A DNA stretch of 35,546 bases from an uncultured Burkholderiales bacterium (GTDB taxonomy: Bacteria; Pseudomonadota; Gammaproteobacteria; Burkholderiales; Burkholderiaceae_C), in contig CAIPII010000014.1 of assembly GCA_903865035.1 (NCBI GenBank), positions 1 to 35,546 on the forward strand. Reading direction: 5' to 3'. This document shows, piece after piece, positions 24,397 through 31,906 of the stretch. The first letter of the stretch is position 1. Each line of letters starts with the position of its first letter. Made by a program: the position numbers and the translations under genes. Below the pieces are notes generated by a model. It searched no databases, was not told the origin of the DNA, and saw only the letters and a list, made by a program, of their open reading frames with translations.

Positions 24397-24606
24397 ATGT
24401 CTTTTTTCAGTCGTCCCGATTACCAGTCAGAGATCACGCATTTCATTGAAGACCTCAAAAAGCAAGACCCAACGCTTGAGTCCAAGCAAAGAGCGGGTCG
24501 TCAATTGCTGTGGGACAAACCGGTGAACACCGAACTCAAAAGCGAGTTCGATGCTGCCCGTGTCCCACAAGCCCCTTACGTTTACCAAACCAAAGGTCAC
24601 GCCTAA
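24397..24606 (+). CDS. DUF3460 family small protein
   Basis: A 69-residue acidic/basic mixed protein, MSFFSRPDYQSEITHFIED, followed by LKKQDPTLESKQRAGRQLLWDK and a proline/tyrosine tail. It matches the small DUF3460 proteins known almost only from Burkholderiales, typically located beside scpA as here. No function is known. The ATG at 24397 has AAGG seven bases upstream, and the TTG two codons earlier is less likely. There is no signal or membrane segment. Confidence 0.85.
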   Translation: MSFFSRPDYQSEITHFIEDLKKQDPTLESKQRAGRQLLWDKPVNTELKSEFDAARVPQAPYVYQTKGHA

Positions 24607-24686
24607 GCACTGCAACCCCAAATGGGGCGGCACTGAGCTTTAATACATTCTGCCCCTTTGTGGGCTTACCTGAAACCCCAACTCGA

Positions 24687-25583
24687 ATGACATCCACCCC
24701 CGACTCCAAGCCAGAGAGCGCTCCTACACTGCAAGAGGAGTGGGCGCAAGCGATGGAGCAAACGATTGAGCTCAACGGCGAGCACATGCCCTCGGTGGTG
24801 GACAAAGTGGCGCTCGCCAAGTTGTATGGAGAGCCACTTTTCTCAATGCCCCAAGACCTCTACATCCCGCCCGATGCGCTAGAGGTTTTTCTGGAGGCTT
24901 TCGAAGGTCCATTGGATTTGTTGTTGTATTTGATTCGAAAACAAAACTTCAACATCCTAGACATCCCCATGGCGGCCTTGACCCATCAGTACTTGAGTTA
25001 CGTTGACGAGATTCGAGAGCGCAATTTGGAACTCGCTGCCGAGTACTTGCTGATGGCCGCGATGCTCATAGAGATCAAGTCACGCATGCTCTTGCCCCCA
25101 AAGCGCGTGAGCGAGAACGAGGAAGTGCAAGACCCACGTGCCGAGCTCGTGAAACGTTTGCTCGAATACGAAAAGATGAAACTTGCTGCGGCCCAACTCA
25201 ACGACTGGCCCCAATTGGGACGAGATTTCCTCAAAGCCCAGGTCTTCATCGAGCAGTCCTTGCAACCCAGATTTCCCGATGTGTTTGTGCCCGAACTCCA
25301 GCAAGCTTGGAGCGACATTTTGAAACGCGCAAAATTGGTGGAGCACCACAAAATTTCCAAAGAAGAGCTCTCGGTCAGAGAGCACATGAGCTTGGTGCTC
25401 AGACAACTCACGGGCAAAAAATTCGTTCAGTTCGAAGATCTATTTGACGTGAAACTGGGCGCGCCCGTTTTGGTGGTGACCTTTGTGGCACTTTTGGAGT
25501 TGGCCAAAGAGATGCTCATTGAGATCACCCAAGGGGATGTCTACGCCCCCATATACGTGAGGCTTGCCTACACCCCCAACTGA
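24687..25583 (+). CDS. scpA: ScpA, segregation and condensation protein A (kleisin)
   Basis: ScpA is the kleisin that bridges Smc heads with ScpB in bacterial condensin. The 298-residue protein has a polar N-terminal tail, then the conserved FEGPLDLLLYLIRKQNFNILDIPMAALTHQYLSYV (about residues 70-105), YLLMAAMLIEIKSRMLLP, and a C-terminal winged-helix region that ends near LEMLIEITQGDVY-like sequence. It is somewhat longer than Bacillus ScpA because of its N-terminal extension. The ATG at 24687 is the best family fit. An upstream start at 24510 would run through the DUF3460 gene. No strong ribosome site is visible. scpB is not in the window. Confidence 0.93.
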   Translation: MTSTPDSKPESAPTLQEEWAQAMEQTIELNGEHMPSVVDKVALAKLYGEPLFSMPQDLYIPPDALEVFLEAFEGPLDLLLYLIRKQNFNILDIPMAALTHQYLSYVDEIRERNLELAAEYLLMAAMLIEIKSRMLLPPKRVSENEEVQDPRAELVKRLLEYEKMKLAAAQLNDWPQLGRDFLKAQVFIEQSLQPRFPDVFVPELQQAWSDILKRAKLVEHHKISKEELSVREHMSLVLRQLTGKKFVQFEDLFDVKLGAPVLVVTFVALLELAKEMLIEITQGDVYAPIYVRLAYTPN

Positions 25584-25621
25584 GAGGGTTTGAGGCCTAC
25601 CTGCCAGGGCTCAAAAGGCTT

Positions 25622-26632
25622 TTAAAACTCCAACTTCGCTTGTCGACCCATCAGCCTCTTGATGGCATCGGTGGGCGTCAACGCCCCTTTTAGCACCTCC
25701 ACCACGCATTGGGTGATGGGCATTTCAAGCTCCAGTTGCGTGGCCCTTGCAAGCACCGTCTCTGCGCAATACACCCCTTCGGCCACATGGCCCAAATGGG
25801 ACATGATGTCGCTTAGGGATTGGCCACGAGCCAAGGCCAGTCCCACTTGCCGGTTGCGTGAGAGGTCTCCAGTGGCTGTGAGCACCAAGTCTCCAAGCCC
25901 ACCCAAACCCATCAAGGTCTCGCTCTTGGCACCCAGTGCCAAAGCCAGCCTCGTGATTTCAGCCAAGCCCCGAGTGATCAAGGCGGCTCGCGCATTCATC
26001 CCCAAGCCCAAACCATCGGCCAAGCCCGTGGCGATGGCCATCACGTTTTTGACGGCTCCACCCACTTCGACACCCACCCAGTCGTCACTGGTGTAGATGC
26101 GCAACTGCGGGCCGTGCAAGACATCGACCAAAAGAGATCTCAAACTCTCATGGGGCGAGCCCGCCACCAAGGCGCAAGGAAGCCCTTGTGCCACTTCTTT
26201 GGCAAAGCTTGGCCCAGAGAGGACCGCCGCTTTTAGTTCGGGTGCAGCCTCTTGTTGAACCTGGTGGGGCAAAAGACCCGTGCCCACCTCAAAGCCCTTG
26301 CACAACCAAGCCACATGGGCGCTGGGGTTGATGCGGGCCACACGCTCGAGGGTGGACCGCAAAGCCGATACAGGAGTAGCGATGACAATGAGGTCTTGAG
26401 TGGGCAACCAAGTTTCAAGGGCCAGGCTGCTGAGGTGAAGAGTTGGGGACAAAGCGACACCGGGCAGGTGAGACACGTTCTCACGTGTTTGAAGCATCTG
26501 AGCGCTTTGGCGCTCATCGCGACTCCACAGTGTCACCTCTTGGGGGCTTTGGTGCTGAGCATTTTGCTGCACCAAAGCTTGCGCCAAAGCAGTGCCCCAT
26601 GCACCAGAGCCAAGGATGGCCAAACGCTTCAA
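25622..26632 (-). CDS. gpsA: NAD(P)-dependent glycerol-3-phosphate dehydrogenase
   Basis: Reduces dihydroxyacetone phosphate to sn-glycerol-3-phosphate for phospholipid synthesis. The 336-residue protein begins [16 protein letters not shown], the N-terminal dinucleotide-binding motif. It then has [32 protein letters not shown], the catalytic region [35 protein letters not shown] and [21 protein letters not shown] chose a TTG start at 26632. It follows GGAG by six bases and places the glycine motif at the normal distance from the N-terminus. The ATG-like upstream start at 26683 would add 17 residues without family support. It overlaps no neighbour and follows secB by about 90 bases. Confidence 0.95.
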   Translation of the reverse strand: MKRLAILGSGAWGTALAQALVQQNAQHQSPQEVTLWSRDERQSAQMLQTRENVSHLPGVALSPTLHLSSLALETWLPTQDLIVIATPVSALRSTLERVARINPSAHVAWLCKGFEVGTGLLPHQVQQEAAPELKAAVLSGPSFAKEVAQGLPCALVAGSPHESLRSLLVDVLHGPQLRIYTSDDWVGVEVGGAVKNVMAIATGLADGLGLGMNARAALITRGLAEITRLALALGAKSETLMGLGGLGDLVLTATGDLSRNRQVGLALARGQSLSDIMSHLGHVAEGVYCAETVLARATQLELEMPITQCVVEVLKGALTPTDAIKRLMGRQAKLEF

Positions 26633-26719
26633 ATCAAAGCTCCAAATGGATGAGCCCAAAACACCGCCAAGGCCTTGACCCAACGGCCCATTTGAGCAAA
26701 AACGAGACTCAAACTCAGA

Positions 26720-27169
26720 TCACTGAGTTGGGGTTTCGCTGTTTTGTGCATTTTGTTGTTGCTCATACATGGCTTGGAAATTGATTTCAGCCAAATGAAC
26801 GGGAGGAAAGCCTGCACGTTGGACCACATCGGCCACGTTGCCACGCAAGTAGGGATAAACGATTTGCGGACAAGCAATACCGACAATGGAGCCCAGTTGC
26901 TCTTGGGGAACGTTTCTGATTTCAAAAATACCGGCTTGTTTGGCTTCCACCAAAAAGACCGTCTTGTCTTGAATCTTGGTGCTCACGGTGGCCGTGACCG
27001 TCACTTCAAAGACGCCTTCGTTGACGTTTTCAGCACCCACTTGGAGCTGAATATCGACGCTGGGTTGCTCTTGCACCAAGAGAATAGCGGGTGAATTGGG
27101 TTGCTCAAGCGAGATGTCTTTCAAATAAATGCGTTGAATTTGAAAAACAGGAGTTTGCGCGTCAGACAT
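26720..27169 (-). CDS. secB: SecB, protein-export chaperone
   Basis: SecB is a tetrameric cytoplasmic chaperone that keeps preproteins unfolded and passes them to SecA. The 149-residue protein has the typical [32 protein letters not shown] and the C-terminal half block [36 protein letters not shown]. The tail is Gln/Asn-rich and lacks the zinc-binding cysteine-type SecA motif, which is not present in SecB itself. The ATG at 27169 follows AGGA by six bases. The longer start at 27244 has no family support. It lies downstream of grxC in a conserved Burkholderiales order. Confidence 0.95.
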   Translation of the reverse strand: MSDAQTPVFQIQRIYLKDISLEQPNSPAILLVQEQPSVDIQLQVGAENVNEGVFEVTVTATVSTKIQDKTVFLVEAKQAGIFEIRNVPQEQLGSIVGIACPQIVYPYLRGNVADVVQRAGFPPVHLAEINFQAMYEQQQNAQNSETPTQ

Positions 27170-27323
27170 GAATGATCCTAAAGGAGATGAACAAAATGTG
27201 GATGAATCCCAGGGACCCCAACAGATCCACTGTTGAGTGCCCAAAAGGCCTCATGAGCCGCATTATCCCCCAAAGAATGGGCATCAAAGGGCGCGAGCCC
27301 CAAGCCGCTTCGGTTCAGCGTCT

Positions 27324-27584
27324 TTACTGAAGTGCCAACAAGGGTGCCAAGCCCCCTTTGGCATCCAAAGCCATCAAATCGTCACATCCACCCACGTGCG
27401 TCTCGCCAATGAAAATTTGGGGCACCGTGCGACGGCCTGTCGTTTGCATCATGAGCTCACGCGCTTGTGGGTCCATGTCCACACGAACTTCCTCAATGTG
27501 CTCGACGCCCTTGGACTTCAGAAATTGCTTGGCCCTGATGCAGTAAGGACAAACCGCAGTGGTGTACATCTTGACGGATGGCAT
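27324..27584 (-). CDS. grxC: Glutaredoxin 3 (GrxC-type)
   Basis: A small dithiol oxidoreductase that uses glutathione. The 86-residue protein has the active site CPYC at residues 12-15 (YTTAVCPYCIRAK), the cis-proline block TVPQIFIG and the GGCDDL motif that binds glutathione. This is the standard length. It sits between the rhodanese and secB, and a two-hairpin region separates it from the rhodanese. Confidence 0.95.
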   Translation of the reverse strand: MPSVKMYTTAVCPYCIRAKQFLKSKGVEHIEEVRVDMDPQARELMMQTTGRRTVPQIFIGETHVGGCDDLMALDAKGGLAPLLALQ

Positions 27585-27649
27585 TGAAAACTACCTTTTT
27601 ATTTTTTTAACAACAAATTGAAACAAACGATCACGTTTGATGCGTTCAA

Positions 27650-27666
27650 AAGACCCCTTGGGTCTT
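27650..27666 (-). terminator. Hairpin after the rhodanese gene, possible terminator
   Basis: AAGACCC and GGGTCTT form a perfect 7-bp stem with a 3-base loop, about ten bases after the rhodanese stop. Only four Ts follow on the minus strand. A second hairpin CAAACG/CGTTTG (27624-27639) lies between it and the grxC ATG. If it works, grxC-secB-gpsA would need partial read-through or their own promoter. Confidence 0.4.
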
Positions 27667-27675
27667 AAAACTGGA

Positions 27676-28089
27676 TCAAGCCGCGACACCTTCTGTGGGT
27701 AGGTTAACCTCTTTCCAAGATTTCAGCCCGCCGGAGAGAGAATGGGCCTCTTGGTAGCCCAGCTTTTTGGCGATTTGTACCGCTTTGGCCGAACGAATGC
27801 CGCTTGCGCACACCAAAACCAAGGGTGTGGCCTTGTTTTTGTGCACCTGGGGCAAGCGTGACTCCAATTCAGACAAGGGCACGTGCTGAGAGTTGACGAT
27901 GTGCTCGGTCTTGAACTCACCCTCTTCTCTCACATCCACCACGAGCGCACGCTCTTTGTTGATGAGCTGCACCACCAAATTGGGGCTGAGCCCCGAGTCC
28001 ATGAGCCCTTGCAAGACAGGCAAGACGAGCAGTGCGCCAGAACCTAGGGCCACTGCGATGAGCATCCAATTTTCAATGATGAATTTCAA
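27676..28089 (-). CDS. Membrane-anchored rhodanese-like protein
   Basis: Rhodanese domains carry sulfur on a catalytic cysteine. The 137-residue protein starts KFIIENWMLIAVALGSGALLVLP (one transmembrane helix). A single rhodanese domain follows with VVDVREEGEF and the active loop CASGIRS (Cys94). I chose the TTG at 28089 because AAGGA lies seven bases upstream and the family starts there. The ATG-independent extension to 28194 would occupy the promoter gap to gpmA. The block rhodanese-grxC-secB-gpsA is a recurring Burkholderiales order. The sulfur donor and acceptor are unknown. Confidence 0.9.
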   Translation of the reverse strand: MKFIIENWMLIAVALGSGALLVLPVLQGLMDSGLSPNLVVQLINKERALVVDVREEGEFKTEHIVNSQHVPLSELESRLPQVHKNKATPLVLVCASGIRSAKAVQIAKKLGYQEAHSLSGGLKSWKEVNLPTEGVAA

Positions 28090-28199
28090 AAGATTTTCCT
28101 TGGTAATTTTTTTAAAGCTAAAGCATTTTAGAATCTCCAAAGCAGTTTTGCGAAAATATCTTTCAAATCCCTCAAACTTCAATTCTTTTGACACTCCCC

Positions 28200-28892
28200 A
28201 TGCATAAACTCGTTTTGATTCGTCATGGCGAATCCACCTGGAATTTAGAAAATCGTTTCACCGGCTGGGTCGATGTTGACCTCACGCCACTGGGCGTGGC
28301 GCAAGCCAAGGCCTGCGGTGAGCGACTCCTTGCCCACAACTTTCACTTTGATTTGGCCTACACGAGCGTGCTCCAGCGCGCCATCCACACGCTATGGAAT
28401 TGCTTGGATTCGATGAAAAAGCCTTGGCTGCCCGTGGCCCACAGCTGGAGACTCAATGAGCGCCACTATGGCGCACTGGAAGGCCTCAACAAGGCGGAAA
28501 CCGCCAAAAAGTACGGCGACGCACAAGTGCTCGCCTGGCGTCGCAGCTACGATGTGCCCCCTCCTGCCATGGAGCCCAGTGACCCCAGGTGCGAGAGAAG
28601 CGATGAGCGTTATGCCAAGTTGAGCCCCGAGCAAGTTCCCTTGACCGAATGTCTCAAAGAAACCGTGGAGCGTGTCGTGCCCTTTTGGAAGGAGTCGATT
28701 GCGCCCGCCTTACTGGCTGGCAAGAAACCCCTGATCGTGGCCCATGGCAACTCCATTCGAGCCCTCATCAAGTACTTGGACAACATCTCTGACACCGACA
28801 TCATTGAGCTCAACATCCCCAATGGCGTGCCCTTGGTCTATGAGCTCGATGAAAACTTAAAGCCCATCAAGCACTATTACCTCGAATCTTGA
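28200..28892 (+). CDS. gpmA: 2,3-bisphosphoglycerate-dependent phosphoglycerate mutase
   Basis: Interconverts 3- and 2-phosphoglycerate in glycolysis and gluconeogenesis. The 230-residue protein begins [20 protein letters not shown] with the phosphorylated His9. It has the [22 protein letters not shown] and [16 protein letters not shown] blocks that complete the active site. It ends YYLES, about 17-20 residues shorter than the E. coli enzyme (250), lacking the flexible Ala/Lys-rich tail. The ATG at 28200 is used. A TTG four codons upstream is less likely. It is divergent from the rhodanese operon. Confidence 0.95.
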   Translation: MHKLVLIRHGESTWNLENRFTGWVDVDLTPLGVAQAKACGERLLAHNFHFDLAYTSVLQRAIHTLWNCLDSMKKPWLPVAHSWRLNERHYGALEGLNKAETAKKYGDAQVLAWRRSYDVPPPAMEPSDPRCERSDERYAKLSPEQVPLTECLKETVERVVPFWKESIAPALLAGKKPLIVAHGNSIRALIKYLDNISDTDIIELNIPNGVPLVYELDENLKPIKHYYLES

Positions 28893-28958
28893 TTCATAAA
28901 AATTCGTAAAGCCAAGCACTCCAAGCCCATTCGGGTGATAATTGGCTTTGCAAGGGAT

Positions 28959-28993
28959 CCCCAAGCGAGTGCACCCTTTTCTAGCGCTTGGGG
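28959..28993 (+). promoter_or_regulatory. Perfect 9-bp stem-loop between gpmA and ctpA
   Basis: CCCCAAGCG (28959-28967) and CGCTTGGGG (28985-28993) are perfect complements around a 17-base loop that contains CCCTTTTC. It lies 66 bases after the gpmA stop and 112 bases before the ctpA ATG. It could end the gpmA transcript, though no T run follows, or be the first stem of a ctpA leader. A GATAAT resembling a -10 lies just upstream at 28937-28942. Confidence 0.5.
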
Positions 28994-29010
28994 TTCTTGA
29001 ATCAGACGCA

Positions 29011-29071
29011 GTTGCAAAATGAAATTTGGCGTGCACACTTCTCATGAAGTGAACATCGCTCATTTTGCAAC
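29011..29071 (+). promoter_or_regulatory. Nested stem-loop in the ctpA leader
   Basis: GTTGCAAAATGA (29011-29022) is a perfect 12-bp inverse of TCATTTTGCAAC (29060-29071). Inside the loop, CACTTC (29036-29041) and GAAGTG (29046-29051) form a 6-bp hairpin with loop TCAT. The structure ends 33 bases before the ctpA ATG. Its 5-prime arm contains an ATG at 29019 that opens a 33-codon frame running into the ctpA start region. Confidence 0.6.
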
Positions 29072-29104
29072 CCCGCTCAACACACCAAAGAGTTCAGAGG
29101 CAGC

Positions 29105-30559
29105 ATGGGGCAAAAATTAAAAGTTTGGGGCTGGATCGCAGTGGGCGCTTTTGCTGGCGCTTTGACCACCATTTCCTTGGAAGGCATTGCCAGGGGCAAT
29201 TTGTCTCCCCTACCCCTTGAAGAGTTGCAACAACTCGCCTCGGTCTTCAACATGATCAAGACCGATTATGTGGAACCCGTGGATGAGAAAAAGCTCATCA
29301 CCGACGCCATCTCTGGCATGGTTGCAAGCTTGGACCCTCACTCTCAATACTTTGACAAAAAGTCGTTCAAAGAGTTCAAAGAAGGCACAACGGGTCGCTT
29401 TGTGGGCGTGGGCATTGAGATCACAAGCGAAGACGGTTGGGTCAAAGTGGTCTCCCCCATCGAGGGCTCACCCGCATACAGAGCGGGCTTGAAGTCTGGA
29501 GACTTGATCACCAAAGTGGATGACACCCAGGTCAAGGGCTTGACGCTCAACGAGGCTGTGAAAAAAATGCGCGGTGAGCCCAATACCAAAGTCGTTCTGA
29601 CAATCTTCAGAAAAGACGAAAACAAGACCTTCTCGGTGGACATCGTGAGAGAAGAGATCAAGACCCAAAGCGTCAAGGGTAAATTGATTGAGCCCGGCTT
29701 TGCTTGGTTGAGACTGAGCCAATTCCAAGACCAAAGCGTTGAAGATGTTGTCAAAAAACTCGAAGACCTCTACCAACAAGACCCCAAACTGCAGGGCTTG
29801 GTGCTGGATTTGAGAAACGATCCTGGCGGTCTCTTGGATGCCGCGGTGGCCATCTCCACCGCCTTCTTGCCTGACAACGTGACGGTGGTCTCCACCAACG
29901 GCCAACTCGAAGAGAGCAAATTCGTCTACAAAGCAGCTCCCGAGTTTTACCAACGGCACTTGAGTAGCGATCCTGTGAGCGAGCTCACCGAAAAAACCCA
30001 TGGTCTTTTCAAACGCATCAAAATGGTGGTCTTGGTCAACGAGGGATCTGCATCTGCGAGTGAAATCGTGGCCGGTGCTTTGCAAGACCATCACCGCGCA
30101 ACCTTGATGGGTTCACAAACCTTTGGCAAAGGATCCGTGCAAACCGTTCGTCAATTGGGCCCAGATACAGCTCTCAAGATCACGACCGCCAGGTACTACA
30201 CGCCAAGTGGTCGCTCCATTCAAGCCAAAGGCATCGTGCCCGATGTGCTCGTTGACGACACACCTGAGGGCAGCCCCTTTGCGGTTCTCAGAACGCGAGA
30301 GGCAGACTTGGACAAGCACCTCACCAGCGGCCAGGGCAAGGAAGATGCTGCACAAAACGCTGAACGCGAAAAAGCGCGAGAAGCCGCTTTGAAGCGCTTG
30401 GAGGAAGAATCCAAGAAGCCCGTTGCCGAGCGTCGAGCGCCAGAGTACGGCAGTGAGAAAGATTTCCAATTGACCCAAGCCTTGAACCAACTCAAAGGCT
30501 TGAGCGTGGTGGCAAGCAAAACCCAAACCGAGCGCAAGGCAGAGACCGAGGAGAAGTGA
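29105..30559 (+). CDS. ctpA: Carboxy-terminal processing serine protease, S41 family (CtpA/Prc-like)
   Basis: A periplasmic tail-specific protease. The 484-residue protein has an N-terminal signal or anchor (KVWGWIAVGAFAGALTTISLE, about residues 6-26), a PDZ domain (about 90-175, GRFVGVGIEI to FRKDE) and an S41 catalytic core. The core has DLRNDPGGLLDAAV, the catalytic serine in NEGSASASEIVAGAL (about residue 317) and the catalytic lysine in FGKGSVQT. The C-terminus after about residue 400 is charged and helical (EREKAREAALKRLEEESKK). The ATG at 29105 follows AGAGG. Its stop is 4 bases before the ThiF/MoeB start, so the two are probably co-transcribed. Confidence 0.94.
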   Translation: MGQKLKVWGWIAVGAFAGALTTISLEGIARGNLSPLPLEELQQLASVFNMIKTDYVEPVDEKKLITDAISGMVASLDPHSQYFDKKSFKEFKEGTTGRFVGVGIEITSEDGWVKVVSPIEGSPAYRAGLKSGDLITKVDDTQVKGLTLNEAVKKMRGEPNTKVVLTIFRKDENKTFSVDIVREEIKTQSVKGKLIEPGFAWLRLSQFQDQSVEDVVKKLEDLYQQDPKLQGLVLDLRNDPGGLLDAAVAISTAFLPDNVTVVSTNGQLEESKFVYKAAPEFYQRHLSSDPVSELTEKTHGLFKRIKMVVLVNEGSASASEIVAGALQDHHRATLMGSQTFGKGSVQTVRQLGPDTALKITTARYYTPSGRSIQAKGIVPDVLVDDTPEGSPFAVLRTREADLDKHLTSGQGKEDAAQNAEREKAREAALKRLEEESKKPVAERRAPEYGSEKDFQLTQALNQLKGLSVVASKTQTERKAETEEK

Positions 30560-30563
30560 GTCG

Positions 30564-31319
30564 ATGCGCGATGAGCAACTCCTGAGGTACTCGCGCCACA
30601 TCCTTTTGCCTGAAATGGGCATTGAAGGACAAAGCCGCTTGCTTCAAAGCAGGGTTCTCATTGTGGGCGCCGGGGGGCTAGGGTGTGCCGCGGCCTTGTA
30701 CCTGGCCTCCTCAGGGGTGGGACATTTGACCTTGGTCGATGACGACCGGGTGGACCTCACCAACCTTCAGCGACAAATCGCCCACACCACCTCACGCGTG
30801 GGGCACGCCAAAGTGGAATCCTTGAGGGAGAGCATTTTGGCGCTCAACCCAGAGGTCTCCATCAGCTGCATTCAAACGCGCGCCAACGAGGAGATGCTGC
30901 TCTCTTGGGTCCAAGATGTGGACTTGGTGGTGGATGCGTGCGACAACTTTGCCACTCGCCAATGGATCAACTCGGCTTGCTTGGCTCACCACAAACCTTG
31001 GGTGAGTGCAGGCGCCATCAGCGCGCAAGCTCAAATCACCGTCTTTGATCCTCGGCGAGATGACTCCCCTTGCTATGCGTGCTTGTATCCTGCCGATTCA
31101 CCTCCAGAGGAAGTGTCTTGCTCTTCCATGGGTGTCGTGGCCCCACTGGTTGGGATGGTGGGCTCCATTCAAGCGCTAGAGGCCTTGAAGTTGCTTGGGG
31201 GCTGGGGCGAGAGTTTGGTGGGTCGCTTGATGATGATCGAAGCTCGAGAGATGCGGGTGAGCGAGATGAAATTCAAAAAGCAAAGCCACTGCTTGTCTTG
31301 CGCATCCAAAAGCCACTGA
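30564..31319 (+). CDS. ThiF/MoeB-family adenylyltransferase (E1-like)
   Basis: These enzymes adenylate the C-terminus of a small sulfur carrier such as MoaD or ThiS. The 251-residue protein begins with the family opening LLRYSRHILLPEMGIEGQSRL. It has the ATP-binding GAGGLGCAAALYLASSGVG (about residues 36-54), DDDRVDLTNLQRQ, the DACDNFATR block and zinc ligands CYAC (about 169-172) and CLSC (about 244-247). Whether it serves molybdopterin or thiamine synthesis cannot be told. Molybdopterin would suit the formate dehydrogenase nearby, but this ctpA-linked position is common in Burkholderiales. GGAG precedes the start. Confidence 0.9.
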   Translation: MRDEQLLRYSRHILLPEMGIEGQSRLLQSRVLIVGAGGLGCAAALYLASSGVGHLTLVDDDRVDLTNLQRQIAHTTSRVGHAKVESLRESILALNPEVSISCIQTRANEEMLLSWVQDVDLVVDACDNFATRQWINSACLAHHKPWVSAGAISAQAQITVFDPRRDDSPCYACLYPADSPPEEVSCSSMGVVAPLVGMVGSIQALEALKLLGGWGESLVGRLMMIEAREMRVSEMKFKKQSHCLSCASKSH

Positions 31320-31336
31320 GGCTCATTTCACAACGC

Positions 31337-31807
31337 TCAGCGCTTCTCGTCCAATCGGCCCATGGCCGTCTCTCTGTGCCCGCTCGCGGGCACCAACTCT
31401 CCAACGCGCCCCAAACCAAAGGGCGGCATGTTTTGATAAATGCTCTCGTGCTGGCCTTTTTTGATGAGGTAGGTCTCATGCCAAATCCCCACAGTCGAGT
31501 CCTTGGCAATGGTTTTATTGAAGGCCCTCCATGCGGGCAAGTGCTCGCTGTCGCGAGCCTTGGCGTAAGCCATCAACTGCTCCAAACTTCTCCAGTATTG
31601 GACCTGAACAATGGTGCGACCCACACCTGATTCGTGGTGCACAAAACCCAAATCGGGGTTGGCGTAGAGTTCTTCGAGCATGCGCCCCATGGCTGATACG
31701 ACCGAGTACCACCTCCTCACTCGGAGTGGGTGGTTGATGCGCATGCCAATCAAGAAGACCACAAAGTCTGAATCCATTTTGGCGGTCATGCGTTCGTTGA
31801 TGATCAT
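31337..31807 (-). CDS. DUF4188 family protein
   Basis: A 156-residue protein with the DUF4188 core MDSDFVVFLIGMRINHPLRVRRW, a middle GRTIVQVQYWRSLEQLMAYAKARDSEHLPAWRAFN and the block STVGIWHETYLI. The fold class is a dimeric alpha-beta barrel like heme-degrading monooxygenases, but the function is unknown. The longer start at 31867 would translate the terminator of the upstream TonB receptor, so I chose the ATG at 31807 (MIINERMTAK). There is no clear ribosome site. It runs convergent to the ThiF/MoeB gene with a 17-base gap. Confidence 0.8.
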   Translation of the reverse strand: MIINERMTAKMDSDFVVFLIGMRINHPLRVRRWYSVVSAMGRMLEELYANPDLGFVHHESGVGRTIVQVQYWRSLEQLMAYAKARDSEHLPAWRAFNKTIAKDSTVGIWHETYLIKKGQHESIYQNMPPFGLGRVGELVPASGHRETAMGRLDEKR

Positions 31808-31828
31808 CGGATTGAGCTGAGTTGTTAT

Positions 31829-31856
31829 AAAAAAAAGGGCTTGATGCATCAAGCCC
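31829..31856 (-). terminator. Strong intrinsic terminator of the TonB-dependent receptor gene
   Basis: GGGCTTGA and TCAAGCCC form a perfect 8-bp stem with a 4-base loop (31837-31856), followed on the minus strand by eight Ts (31829-31836). It lies 50 bases after the receptor stop and should isolate it from the DUF4188 gene. Confidence 0.85.
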
Positions 31857-31906
31857 TCGCGAGACACTTGCTCCCAAAGGCTTTGGACCTTTGGGAGTTC
31901 ACAGGT

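Noticed and set aside
25589-25615. Hairpin TTTGAG/CTCAAA between convergent scpA and gpsA as a terminator
   Set aside because: It has a mismatch in the stem and no T run directly after it in either direction.
31808-31867. Extended N-terminus of the DUF4188 protein
   Set aside because: It would translate through the strong terminator hairpin of the TonB receptor gene. The family match begins later.
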